From Saccharomycopsis phalli (Eukaryota > Ascomycota > Saccharomycetes > Ascoideales > Saccharomycopsidaceae), in assembly GCA_020342235.1 (NCBI GenBank), contig CP073212.1, positions 2,271,167-2,335,166 on the forward strand: a DNA stretch of 64,000 nucleotides, written 5' to 3'. The notes under the pieces are model-generated. The model searched no databases, was not told where the DNA came from, and worked only from the letters and a program-made list of their open reading frames with translations. Position 1 is the stretch's first letter; each line of letters starts with the position of its first letter. The position numbers and the translations under genes are program-made. Positions 54,655-64,000 of this stretch are shown piece by piece.

Positions 54655-56349
54655 ATGAATGATAGGTATGATTATTCTTTACTCACTTCCAATAATGAGT
54701 TTCTCAACCCATTCGGTGAGCTTACGGATCCTGCCAGATCAATTGAAGAGTGGAATATTATCAACATTGTCAAGCTCATTAGGGAAAAGACTGACTGGAA
54801 GCTGAAGATCAAAAATCCTGCTATTGTAAGTAAATGGAAAGCAGAGCTTGAAGTTATTCTTCTGTCTAGACAGTACGACAAAGTTTGGAATTATGCTTTG
54901 AAAGAAATTTCTTGGACTGAATATGTTGAGTACACATTTCCGGATATAGAAAGCCACGGCTTTCATCTTGGTTGTGATGAGAAGATTGTTTATTCTGATC
55001 ATGCCATTGAAGAGAAGACTAAAATAGCCCTCCAAAAAGCTGTAGCGGAGTATACAATTAAAGAATTTTCCAATGGCCTCGATTATCATCCAAATTCTAA
55101 TAATCAGGTCATAGACATTGTTCATCCTTCTTTGTACCCAGTGCAGTATAGAAGAACACCAATATACAATGATGGAAAACTTGAAATTGCAAAAGAGGTG
55201 TCCAGATCCGAATTGAGTAAATGTTCGAACTTGACTATTTCTCAAAACTTCCAGTGGCTTCCTGCTTTGGTCTATCTAGAAAAGTATGAAAAGCGATTCA
55301 TATTCAGATCATATATCAATAATCTTCATCCGGATAACAAGGAATTGTACGGCATAATCGAAGATGTCCTTAATGCTGCAGTTCCGGGGATCAATCTTTC
55401 ATTGGCAATGTATAAGATGGCTGACCGTGTGAGAATCAAAATTCCAGACGACTTTTACAGTGAAGAATGGCACAAAATTGAAAGCGACTATTTTGACACA
55501 ATGGATGATAAAGGACTTAGCTGGGATGACTTTGATAATTTTGAGACGGAGAACAAAGCTAAGTACTTGGTAATACCATCCGCGAACTACGAAAGGGATC
55601 CACCTTTGGACTTTGGGTTTTCACTCTACAACTTCCCATATTTGAAAGTTGTCGTGAAATTGGCCACAATTGAACTCACACCGGATAATCCAAATTATTT
55701 GGGAGGAACTTGGCATATTGAAGGATGTTTAAATGAAGACATTATTGCAACAATTTTATATTATTATGACTCAGAAAACATTACGGAGTCAAAGCTCTCA
55801 TTCCGCACTGCTTTTGATGATCCAAGCTACGAACAAGGGGATAATATCGGGGTGGAATTTGTTTATGGATTTGGTAATGATGCTATTATGAATAAAAATA
55901 TTGGCAGTATTATCTGCAAAGAAGATCGAATGGTGGTTTTTCCAAATTGGTATCAACATCGCGTTGAGCCGTTTAGTTTGGCTGACGCCTCCAAAAATGG
56001 GCATAGAAAAATCTTGTGTATGTTTCTAACCGATCCATATAACACAAAGACCCTCACTTCTGCCACAGTACCACCGCAGCAGCCAGAATGGATTAAAGCA
56101 GAAGCTAAGTTGGATAAGAAGACTGTTGACAAGAAAAATAGACTCTACAAGGAAGAATCTATGTATCAGTTTTTGCCTGAGCAATGGGCTTCTGAAATTC
56201 AAAGCTTGAATGAATTGCCAATGGACTTGAAGTCAGCTAAGGAAGTACGAAAAAAGTTAATTGATGAGCGAAGTGTTAATTTATCAAGTCACGACTATGA
56301 TGGTGATGGTGATCAGTTTACCAGGTTGTTTTCTCTATGTGAACACTGA
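54655..56349 (+). CDS. DUF4246-family protein, possible Fe(II) dioxygenase-like
   Basis: 564 aa from ATG 54655. Seventeen further codons upstream are open but lack ATG, and an ATG at 54599 is in another frame. Sequence resembles fungal DUF4246 proteins along most of its length: an N-terminal helical part, FQWLPALVYLEKY, then a core with GTWHIEGCLNEDI (His about 354, Glu about 356) and VVFPNWYQHRVEPF (His about 435) followed by GHRKILCMFLTDP. The His-x-Glu ... His ... Arg spacing resembles the iron- and 2-oxoglutarate-binding set of double-stranded beta-helix dioxygenases; this is my inference, and the substrate is unknown. No signal peptide or membrane span; a cytosolic enzyme is likely. All visible motifs are intact. 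Confidence 0.85.
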   Translation: MNDRYDYSLLTSNNEFLNPFGELTDPARSIEEWNIINIVKLIREKTDWKLKIKNPAIVSKWKAELEVILLSRQYDKVWNYALKEISWTEYVEYTFPDIESHGFHLGCDEKIVYSDHAIEEKTKIALQKAVAEYTIKEFSNGLDYHPNSNNQVIDIVHPSLYPVQYRRTPIYNDGKLEIAKEVSRSELSKCSNLTISQNFQWLPALVYLEKYEKRFIFRSYINNLHPDNKELYGIIEDVLNAAVPGINLSLAMYKMADRVRIKIPDDFYSEEWHKIESDYFDTMDDKGLSWDDFDNFETENKAKYLVIPSANYERDPPLDFGFSLYNFPYLKVVVKLATIELTPDNPNYLGGTWHIEGCLNEDIIATILYYYDSENITESKLSFRTAFDDPSYEQGDNIGVEFVYGFGNDAIMNKNIGSIICKEDRMVVFPNWYQHRVEPFSLADASKNGHRKILCMFLTDPYNTKTLTSATVPPQQPEWIKAEAKLDKKTVDKKNRLYKEESMYQFLPEQWASEIQSLNELPMDLKSAKEVRKKLIDERSVNLSSHDYDGDGDQFTRLFSLCEH

Positions 56350-56780
56350 CGGATTTTCATTTCGGATTTATAACGGCATTGGCCTTCACAATGATTATAG
56401 TTCAATTCAATTACCAAGAGGAGTACATGGCCATGTTGTAGTCCAGAAGTATACAATGTACTGGATGTGAGTAAATGAACTATGTTGTGTTTTCTATAAG
56501 GAGGAAGTCCTCAGAGGGATTTATCTTTTAATGATATTGTATTCAATTCCATTGGAGGACAACATCCACCGTCTGATCAAGGGTGGAAGTTGGTGAATCT
56601 TCACCAATGCCAACCTTGCATATAGTGAACCTATTCTGCAGTGGTTGTAAACCACGACACAATCTCTCTAGAGTGTAACGTCAATCAATATATGATCAAT
56701 CCGCTATGGTATTCCCAGTTACTAGTCAACACCTTCGGATGTCTGTACTAGTGATTTCCTTAATGCATGTGATCACTGTC
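56350..56780. other. Intergenic, no gene seen
   Basis: Between the DUF4246 gene and LINE debris. Nothing else recognised. Confidence 0.45.
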
Positions 56781-56790
56781 GATTTACGTG

Positions 56791-56975
56791 ATGAGATTCA
56801 GCGGTCCAACTTGGTAACAAGGGCGACCAGGCTTCTTACACAGCCAATACAAGTACTATGTATCAACAATATAACTGCTCACACTGAAGTATTTAATCTC
56901 AAGCAGGCGAGTGAGGGCTGACAAAGGGTTTCTTCAACAGCGATGCTGCCTCAGAATTTTCCTGAGTGAAAATTA
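56791..56975 (+). mobile_element. LINE 3' fragment, first tail class
   Basis: GATGAGATTCAGCGGTCCAA through GCTGCCTCAGAATTTTCCTG matches LINE 5638-5820, including the C-terminal coding block. The final part of the tail is missing. Confidence 0.75.
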
Positions 56976-57160
56976 ATTCCTTTCCATAGTTCCCTGATCT
57001 GCCCCGTAGTCATTTGGTTAGGCACTGAGACCTTCTTTAATTTCAAGTACCGTAGAGTATTGTATATTTCTTCTCTAGTGACAGTGCTGATAGATGTCAA
57101 CTTTATGCAGGGTGAAGCTGTTCGGGGAAACGCTTTTACAAACAGTAATCTGTGGGTAGA
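56976..57160 (-). mobile_element. LINE RT fragment, opposite strand
   Basis: On the minus strand encodes REEIYNTLRYLKLKK and TTGQIRELWKG, matching LINE 3600-3700. It abuts the plus-strand tail fragment head-on, a rearranged junction of two LINE pieces. Confidence 0.7.
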
Positions 57161-57162
57161 AG

Positions 57163-57278
57163 TGTTGAAGATGTCGAAGATCTGAGAGATTAAGGAGATC
57201 GTCCTATTGAAGACCTGAGAGATCAAGGAGTTCGTCCTATTGGGGATCTCATAAATTAAGGAGATGGACAGTGGGGTC
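57163..57278 (+). repeat. Family B-type LTR start fragment
   Basis: TGTTGAAGATGTCGAAGATC, then repeated GAGAGATTAAGGAGATC-like units. The same units occur inverted at 59345-59465 and 60880-60936, so this is the variable 5' part of a family B relative. Confidence 0.5.
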
Positions 57279-57541
57279 TGTCGTAATCTAGCAGATCCTT
57301 ATGGCATCCATATCTATTACTATAGATAATTCATCTTCTTGTTACTATAATAGCTATTTCCTGTCCTATTTATATTCTTTCTGAGATGCCTTCAGTTACC
57401 TTTAACCTATGGGATCCGTGTCGGCATGGCCTCCTCATATTATGAAATCCCTATCAGCATGGCATCCTTTAATATTGAGATCCTTGTCGGTATAATCCTT
57501 CTAAGATTATGCGATCCTAATCAGGATGGCCTCCTTCAACA
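57279..57541 (-). mobile_element. LTR, family B variant
   Basis: 263 bp, TGTCGTAATCTAGC to CTCCTTCAACA on the plus strand, with CTATTTATATTC as reversed TATA box. The outer half differs from the 348-bp copies. No matching target duplication. Confidence 0.65.
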
Positions 57542-58996
57542 ATGTAGAGGGCCCTTCATCTCCATATGGCGCATTCTATTAAATAAAGCTCTGAATTCTA
57601 GGGTAAAGCATCTCTTGGAGCGGTAACATGCCTTTTATCTCTGGAGTGTGCTTAGGAATAAGGGCTAGTGTACGATTTGTATCGCGACGAGACGTAGCGG
57701 GAAAGAGAGTTGCTGGTAAACAACACACAAAGACCATTAACCCCTTGATGTGTGTTCTTGTTAAATTCGTTTAAACAGGAGAGCCCCATGCTTCAGTGAT
57801 ACTTTCCATTGTTGTTCAGTACGCGTTTGACTCTCATGTGCTTACTCGATGCAAGGTGGATGAGTAGCATGCAAGGAGATATCATATGATGACTCCCTTG
57901 AACCAGGCTTCAAGTTATGTAATATATAATCGGAGTATCTTAAGAGACGTTGATATTAAGTGGAATAACGTGCTCACTGGTGTATGTAGTTGATGACAAC
58001 TCCCGGGGTGTAGATGGTTCCATTCTGTCGAGTCAGAGCCATCCTGTTTGTTACCGGCTGGGTATGAAGCAGTGATGGATGTTGCTAGGTTAAAAATGGT
58101 GTATGCTCCCTGGAGGATTTTATGATCCACTTCTCATAACTGAAAGGAGGCTCTTGAGCTATGACGATTACTGAAGTAATATTGTAGCGGCTCAAAGTTC
58201 TCTCTAACATTGTTAGTTTCATATGGATGCTGCTGCAAATAAAGATAATATTCATTGCTTAATGTTCTCGGACCTTCGGGGACTTTTCAGTGGAAGAAGT
58301 TCCTTTTCCTCAGGCTGAGCGTTGTTGCATCGTTCGTTGGCTTCGGAAAGGTGATAGTTTGGATCCGAGTTGCGAATTTTGCCTTGTGGGTTTGCCTATC
58401 CTCGATGAAGCTTTGGATACATGTAGTGCGGTTCGCGTCTGGCGGACCAATTTCCTCTTGTCTTGTTTTTTTCCAAGGGCAGCGGCTCGGTAATGGGTAT
58501 TGAATCGAGAATAAGCTTATTCCATTCAATTGGACCATTGTTTCTGGCATGAGGCAACGTCTTCAATGGAAACAAAAGAGATCCGCGCACAGTAAGCTTG
58601 TAGGGTTTCAGGTTCAACTTGATCTCATTCAAAATCTCTAGCCCCACCAAAGCAAGTAACTGGATCAGCGGCCAAAAGGCAGCCATCCCATTTACATTTC
58701 TGTACAAGGGATTGTGTCTAAGAGTCCTGTGGACATAGCTATAAAGTTTTGCCCGAGGATGAGGATATCCAGATGTGACAACAAAGACTTAATGACAATG
58801 GTATCAATAGAAGGCATTTACCACTGGGAAGTAAGATGCTAGTGCACTCCAAGACAGGGTCATTTATTTTGGTGGATATGCCTCTCTGGAAGTCGGCGGA
58901 AATCTGCTGCGGCTACAGAAGTAGTGGTTAGATACCCGGACATTTATACGGGTGAGATGAGGTGAAAAAAAAATTGGAGTGGCATTACCTTCATCC
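57542..58996. other. Retroelement debris, no intact gene
   Basis: An open frame on the minus strand (58396-58707) has no recognisable domain and could be decayed element interior behind the 58997 LTR. No supported gene. Confidence 0.35.
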
Positions 58997-59344
58997 TGTC
59001 GTAATCTAGCAGATCCTTATGGCATCCATATCTACTGTTATAGATAATTCATCTTCTCTTGTTACTATACTAGCTATTTCCTGTCCTATTTATATTCTTT
59101 CTGAGATGCCTTCAGTTATCTTTAGCTCATAAGGTCATTACTAGCATGACCTCATATTACTGTTAGTTCACTATTAGTATGACCTGATAACACTATCAGA
59201 TTACTAATAGTATGACCTCATACTAATATTATACTACTAACAATATGACCTCATGGTACTAAAAGATTACTATCTTTTAGTACACTCTTATTTATCATGC
59301 ATGATGTATTTCAACATGCATTAGCTCCTTCAATACTTTCAACA
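58997..59344 (-). mobile_element. LTR, family B
   Basis: 348 bp in reverse orientation, the same length as the copy at 63060-63407 and collinear with it. Target duplication not found: flanks are CATCC and TGTAT. Confidence 0.75.
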
Positions 59345-59465
59345 TGTATGACCCCGCTGTCCATCTCCTTAATTTATGAGATCCCCAATAGGACGATCTC
59401 ATTAATCTCTCAGATCTTCAACAGGAAGATCTCCTTAATCTCTCAGATCTTCAACATCTTCAACA
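59345..59465 (-). repeat. Family B-type LTR fragment
   Basis: GATCTCCTTAATCTCTCAGATCTTCAACA-type units, inverse of 57163-57278, adjoining the family B LTR. Confidence 0.5.
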
Positions 59466-60547
59466 CTTGGCTTGTAGCGGAAGTTCATAGAAAAGCAACA
59501 GGAACTGGAATGGTTTCTTTCAAAGCGAAGAGAAAATATCGTTGAGAATGTCAATAGCATAGCCGTTATTACGGAATATCTATCGATGTAGACGGTAGCA
59601 TTCTGGCTTATGTTGGGCGGAGAACCTAGTAAGACGTGAGCAAAAATGACAAGCGTTGGAAAAAATATGGTTGGGTATGGTTCAAGGGAAGTGAAGATTG
59701 AAATTGATGGGAATTAGAACAACGAAATTAGTTTCCTACTGTGTCCTGAACATAGTGGATGACTGAGTGATCAACTTTAGTGACGTGTTGGTGTGGTCTG
59801 CCGAACGCCCCAAAAAGTATTGACAGATTAGATAGGCAAGGGACGAACAGATGACTCAGAAAGTTCAAAACGTGATACCAAAAAACATGACCCCTTTGCA
59901 TAACAATTTGTACCTAGGAAAATTCAAATAGTCAATTAATCAAGGCGGAATATAATGGGACGCATGATGGCCACGTGATGACGAAAGACGAGAAATAAAG
60001 TCCACACCGATTAAAGTGCTGGTAAGAAAGCTTTGATTATCAGACGGTTAATACCTCAGTGCAAGGTATTACACGATTCGGAAGCGAATACGAAAAATCA
60101 ATTGATGACCTATTTGAAAGAGGGATCGATGGTATGGGAATCTTGCGGTGCAGTAATGGTCAGCCAGCATAACAATGGTGTAGCTCAGAGCGATGGTGAA
60201 TGTGACAACATCCAACAATAGCAGGACTCTTGGTGGAACCAAAGTGGTGATATGAGAACGAAAATCCATTCCGGTCGTCGATTGGCATGGAGATCAGGGA
60301 CTCTGCAGGACCTGAAGTGATGCTACTGGGAGTGGAAGCACAGCTGATCAAAATATCAGCATTCTATGTGAAGCTAGTGTCAATGACTGCAGGTTGTGGA
60401 ACAAAATGGAGTAGCGGAGATTCCATTATATACGTTGCGAGTTTGAAAAAATAAAGACGAAAGAAAAAGCAAGATTCTTGATCACGCAAATTGATTGAAC
60501 CAACAGTGACTGCGTATTTGGAATTGACCACTGGAATTAACTATCTT
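59466..60547. other. Gene-poor stretch
   Basis: Short broken frames only, possibly the decayed interior of an element bounded by family B LTRs on both sides. No domain recognised. Confidence 0.35.
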
Positions 60548-60684
60548 TGTCGCGATCTGGCATCTTTCACTTTGGTTTCCATGTCTACTGTTGTAGATAA
60601 TTCATCTTCTTGTTACTAATTTAGCTATTTTTCCCCTATTTATATTGTCATCTGAGATGCATTCAGTTATCCTTAACTTGAAAT
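60548..60684 (-). repeat. Family B LTR fragment
   Basis: GTCGCGATCTGGCATCTTTC through CCTATTTATATTGTCATCTG and CATTCAGTTATCCTTAACTT: a diverged half LTR cut off by the next one. Confidence 0.5.
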
Positions 60685-60936
60685 TGTCGTAATCCAGCAT
60701 TTCTCTCAATGGCTTCCATATCTTACTGTTGTAGATATTCTTATTCTTGTTACTATTCTAGCTATTTTCTGTCCTATTTATACTTTTCTCTGAGATGCCT
60801 TCAGTTATTCTTAACTTCAGATACCTTTACTGGTGATCTCCTTAATGTATGATATCGTTGTCGATCTCCTTAATTTATGTGCTCACCAGTAGGACGATCT
60901 CCTTAATCTCTCAGATCTTCAACAGGATCTTCAACA
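60685..60936 (-). mobile_element. LTR, family B variant
   Basis: TGTCGTAATCCAGC to GATCTTCAACA (60924 or 60936) on the plus strand. Closest to the split copy at 50472 in its first 150 bp. Confidence 0.6.
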
Positions 60937-61113
60937 GAAATGTCCGTACCGATGATCTCCCTTATGCACAAGATCTTCGACAGACAAACTCCTTACTCTG
61001 AGATATACAACAATCTAATATAGTAATGGAGACCGTAATATTAAGGATCCACAAATTCCAACAAGAATTTCAACTATCAGTAAAATGGAGAGGTGGTATG
61101 TGTTCATGTTTAT

Positions 61114-61384
61114 TGTTTACCGGAACGGTTAGCCATGATTAATTAGGATATATCTATAAACTTCTTAAATAATTGTTTTGTGCCTTTATATTAAATAACC
61201 GGATGAGTGTGATAGCTAAATGATCATTGAGTGTATGTCATAGTGGAATTCCCACCTTTTATACAAGGTCGGTTGTATGTGTACATATGATCAGACATTG
61301 TCCACACATTTGTGTATAGACAAAGCTTGTGCCACTATTGGTCAGTCATGTTTAGTATCTACGGATTCAGTCTGTAAACCGCTG
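61114..61384 (-). repeat. Inverted copy of the family F block
   Basis: Reverse complement of 43246-43518 with scattered differences; shares GGTTAGCCATGATTAATTAG, ATAACCGGATGRGTGTGATA and TTTAGTATCTACGGATTCAG. A copy lies next to each of the two subtilase loci. Confidence 0.7.
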
Positions 61385-61542
61385 AACCACGACGGTGTGA
61401 ATATTGAGTATGTATACATTAGTTGATGGTTTGTAATCTTTTTATTTGTTTTGAGTATATGTAACTTTATTGCCGGCAATAGGGTTAGATTATCAAGTGT
61501 TTACCGTGATGAGTATATTGTGGTTGAGAAACTTCAGGCGCG

Positions 61543-62502
61543 TTAGTTAATATCATTCTTAATCAATGGGGCTTTAGTTCCTTTGGACAGTTTAATGGCA
61601 AATTTGTTTGCGTGGTTTTTGAGATGTTCTTTCATCTGCATTGCAGTGAGATCACCATTTTTGTATACGCCTTTGGTGTTTGTTGAAATGAAATAAGCAA
61701 TAAGACCAGCTACTTGTGGAGCGGAATATGAAGTACCCTCGATTGGAGCACCACCGAGGGAAATATCTTCACCAATGGCAAAAAAATCAACGCAAGCTCC
61801 CCAGTTTGAAAATTTGGATTCAGCACCGTTGTAACCGGAAGAACCAACGATTATTGCTCTGTTTGAAGTGTTCAATGGATATTTACAGGAATCCTGGTGA
61901 TTATTACCCGATGCGACCACGACATGAACATTTGGATATTTCTCAAGAATCTCATCTAAACGAATCAGTGCTGCGTGTGGTGGGTTTACTGGGTTACCAA
62001 TATGACCAACACTAATATTGATAACGATACCCTTGGGATGAGTCTGTAGACGATTCTCGTGATAATCTTTAACTGCGTATTCAACTGCAGTCAAAATGTC
62101 CGTCATTTTAAAGCTATTTTTGAATTTAACAGGGATAAGGAAAACTTGAGATTTTGGTGCTACACCAAAAGTTTTTCCGGCGGCAATAAGGGAAACAGCC
62201 ATGGAGTGAAAGGCATCATCAGGGACTTCGCGGCTTTCATCATTTGGGTCCTTATAAAGCACTTCAGGTTGCTTGACGAAGAAGTTTTTAAATCTAGACA
62301 TTTCTAGCGGGAGAGCACAGTCAATGACGTAGATGGCTACACCATCACCAGCTTGAGACTGATATTGATAGTAGTATGTGTCACTAGTCGGTAGATACTG
62401 TTCTGCACTTGATATGCGGGCCAAATATTTTTGGCTTTGTTTTGTGATGATTTTTGCACAACTTAGATGAAGGAGATAAAAGAAGAAGATTGAAAGGAGC
62501 AT
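61543..62502 (-). CDS. Secreted subtilisin-like (S8) serine protease
   Basis: 319 aa, start chosen at ATG 62502 because it begins a signal peptide (MLLSIFFFYLLHLSCA). The frame continues 93 codons upstream with in-frame ATGs, but that part is hydrophobic, His/Tyr-rich and unlike the family. The start of the domain (YLARISSAEQY, then YYY, then GVAIYVID) aligns with mature proteinase K. Asp61, His99 (DAFHSMAVSLIAAG in place of GHGTHVAG), Asn200 (VVASGN) and Ser258 (GTSYSAPQVAG) give a complete triad plus oxyanion Asn. No I9 propeptide is present between signal and catalytic domain, which is unusual, and the Asp and His motifs are diverged, so activity is uncertain. The paralogue at 42228-43173 is a pseudogene. 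Confidence 0.85.
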   Translation of the reverse strand: MLLSIFFFYLLHLSCAKIITKQSQKYLARISSAEQYLPTSDTYYYQYQSQAGDGVAIYVIDCALPLEMSRFKNFFVKQPEVLYKDPNDESREVPDDAFHSMAVSLIAAGKTFGVAPKSQVFLIPVKFKNSFKMTDILTAVEYAVKDYHENRLQTHPKGIVINISVGHIGNPVNPPHAALIRLDEILEKYPNVHVVVASGNNHQDSCKYPLNTSNRAIIVGSSGYNGAESKFSNWGACVDFFAIGEDISLGGAPIEGTSYSAPQVAGLIAYFISTNTKGVYKNGDLTAMQMKEHLKNHANKFAIKLSKGTKAPLIKNDIN

Positions 62503-63055
62503 GATAAAATGAGAGAGATATAAGAAGATTAAGTAGATTATATATAATAATTTAAGAAGGCCGTACATAATTGCAATGCGACTAAGAGAATGAATGAAAA
62601 AAAATTGTAGGGCAAGAGATTTATGGTACGGAGTAATGAGTACTAGATGGAACGGCACGAACGCATGGCGGCTAATGTGATGCAGATGAGAGGTAGATGC
62701 GGTGTATAAGAATTTAGTGAGTGAGAGAATATATATAATGTAGAGGAAGATATATGATGAGGGAATCAAGTGAGGAACCAAATAGAGAGGGAGTGAAAAA
62801 ATAGGTATTTGGGAGAAAGGGTCTCATTAGGGATTGTAAGGTGAGGGAGGGGACAGATGTGGGACAAGGGAAAGGCACCGGATAGGGCTACATGATACAT
62901 AAAGAGGCATGAGGCGACACTTTATTAATCGTGTGATATATTTTTGTGAGGGAGTGGTAATTAGTAATTTGATTGAATGGGAGCGATATATTAGTTGATT
63001 AGATAATTGAGTTGTTGTTAGTATATTAGTAATTTTGAGGATATATGGAAGTACT
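62503..63055. other. Intergenic, subtelomeric
   Basis: Purine-rich plus strand with no gene. Short stretches such as GATGAGAGGTAGAT and GGCATGAG recur near 63600-63690, suggesting an old local duplication. Confidence 0.4.
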
Positions 63056-63059
63056 AAAG

Positions 63060-63407
63060 TGTTGAAAGTGTTGAAGGAGCTAATGCATGTTGAAAAACAT
63101 CATGCATGATAAATAAGATTGTACTAAAAGATAGTAATCTTTTAGTACCATGAGGTCATATTGTTAGTAGTATAATATTAGTATGAGGTCATACTATTAG
63201 TAATCTGATAGTGTTATCAGATCATACTAATGGTGAACTAACAGTAATATGAGGTCATACTAGTAATGACCTTATGAGCTAAAGATAACTGAAGGCATCT
63301 CAGAAAGAATATAAATAGGACAGGAAATAGCTGGTATAGTAACAAGAATAAGAATATCTACAATAGTAAGATATGGAAGCCATTGAGAGAAACGCTAGAT
63401 TACGACA
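63060..63407 (+). mobile_element. Solo LTR, family B, with target duplication
   Basis: 348 bp, TGTTGAAAGTGTTGAAGG to GATTACGACA, flanked by TAAAG on both sides (63055-63059, 63408-63412). Contains TATAAATAGGACAGG near 63312. The last 35 bases read ATG GAA GCC ATT GAG AGA, an open frame leaving the LTR. Best-preserved family B copy. Confidence 0.92.
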
Positions 63408-63692
63408 TAAAGTGGATAAGTTGGGAAGCGGCTAAGGTATTGTTTGATAGTGATCGGCGATAAAGGGCGTGTTTTGTTTTAGAATGGTTAGTAGAATATT
63501 AGATTAGGCATAAGAAAATGAATGATGTAGAAAAATGAAAGTAGTTTTGGGATAGAGGTAGAAAGAGGAAACTGTGCATGAGGCAGTGCGAGGGGGCATG
63601 AGAGGTAGATTTAAAAATAGATGAAACGGTTTTAGTGCATGGAAGTGCATATACATAAGATGGTGTGAAATGGCATGAGACGACATTATGTA
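63408..63692. other. Subtelomeric spacer before the terminal array
   Basis: No gene seen. G-rich, T-poor plus strand. Confidence 0.5.
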
Positions 63693-63696
63693 ATGT

Positions 63697-64000
63697 GGGG
63701 ATGTGGGGATGTGGGGATGTGGGGATGTGGGGATGTGGGGATGTGGGGATGTGGGGATGTGGGGATGTGGGGATGTGCGGATGTGCGGATGTGCGGATGT
63801 GCGGATGTGCGGATGTGCGGATGTGCGGATGTGCGGATGTGCGGATGTGCGGATGTGCGGATGTGCGGATGTGCGGATGTGCGGATGTGCGGATGTGCGG
63901 ATGTGCGGATGTGTGGATGTGCGGATGTCGGATGTGCGGATGTGCGATGTGCGGATGTGCGGATGTGCGGATGTGCGGATGTGCGGATGTGCGGATGTGC
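63697..64000 (+). repeat. 8-bp tandem array, probable telomere or telomere-proximal repeat
   Basis: Ten perfect GGGGATGT units (63697-63776) switch to GCGGATGT units (from 63777) that run to the window edge. Irregular units cluster near 63910-63950: GTGGATGT, a 7-bp CGGATGT and a 7-bp GCGATGT. The G-rich strand runs 5' to 3' toward the right edge, as at a right-hand chromosome end. The CGGATGT core also occurs in Candida telomeric repeats. Telomeric identity is inferred; the window stops inside the array. Confidence 0.7.

Noticed and set aside
57542-60547. A complete family B Ty1-like element between LTRs
   Set aside because: LTRs on both sides lack a shared target duplication and the interior shows no recognisable Gag-Pol domains.
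62503-62781. 93-residue N-terminal extension of the subtilase
   Set aside because: It has in-frame ATGs but a composition unlike the family, and it precedes a textbook signal peptide at 62502.
1-64000. rRNA genes, centromere or replication origin
   Set aside because: No rRNA-like sequence was recognised; origins and centromeres cannot be identified by eye in an unidentified yeast.

Overview
The window looks like a chromosome-end (subtelomeric) segment of a yeast-like ascomycete, probably a budding yeast outside the well-known Saccharomyces group. Evidence: compact AT-rich sequence with intronless genes, TATA boxes 35-60 bp before start codons, secreted Ser/Thr-rich wall proteins, Ty3- and Ty1-type LTR elements beside tRNA genes, a LINE-type non-LTR retrotransposon, an endonuclease V gene (absent from S. 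cerevisiae), and a G-rich 8-bp repeat array running off the right edge. No rRNA, CRISPR or prokaryotic signal is seen, and I cannot name the species.

Layout. 1-16.5 kb holds three members of one secreted, repeat-rich cell-wall protein family (3-2576 partial, 7068-9146, 15170-16504), with a decayed LINE (about 3010-5899) carrying a nested tRNA-derived SINE, a second LINE copy with an internal inversion (9641-10650), and long gene-free DNA. 17-33 kb has endonuclease V, a deleted Ty3-like element upstream of tRNA-Gln, an orphan 433-aa gene, tRNA-Val, a 789-aa Cys-motif protein and tRNA-Glu. 33-42 kb is a retroelement graveyard: solo LTRs of several families, tRNA-Asn with a Ty3-type solo LTR directly upstream, a LINE remnant, tRNA-Val and a second copy of the same deleted Ty3-like element. 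42-56 kb has a broken subtilase, two small orphan ORFs, a DUF1996 secreted protein, tRNA-Ser, nested LTRs, a stand-alone Gag-like ORF and a DUF4246 protein. 57-64 kb is LTR and LINE debris, an intact subtilase, one more solo LTR with a perfect target duplication, and the terminal 8-bp array.

How the parts relate. The mobile DNA forms an interacting community. The SINE has a tRNA-like head with A and B boxes and a 3' half matching the end of the LINE, so it probably used LINE machinery. The two Ty3-like elements share the same internal deletions, including the reverse-transcriptase catalytic core, and sit 50-52 bp upstream of tRNA genes, so the defective form has probably been copied with help from elsewhere. 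In two other LTR families the last 35 or so bases encode the start of Gag, a Ty1-like arrangement. The host genes mostly encode secreted or surface proteins, as expected of a fast-evolving subtelomere.
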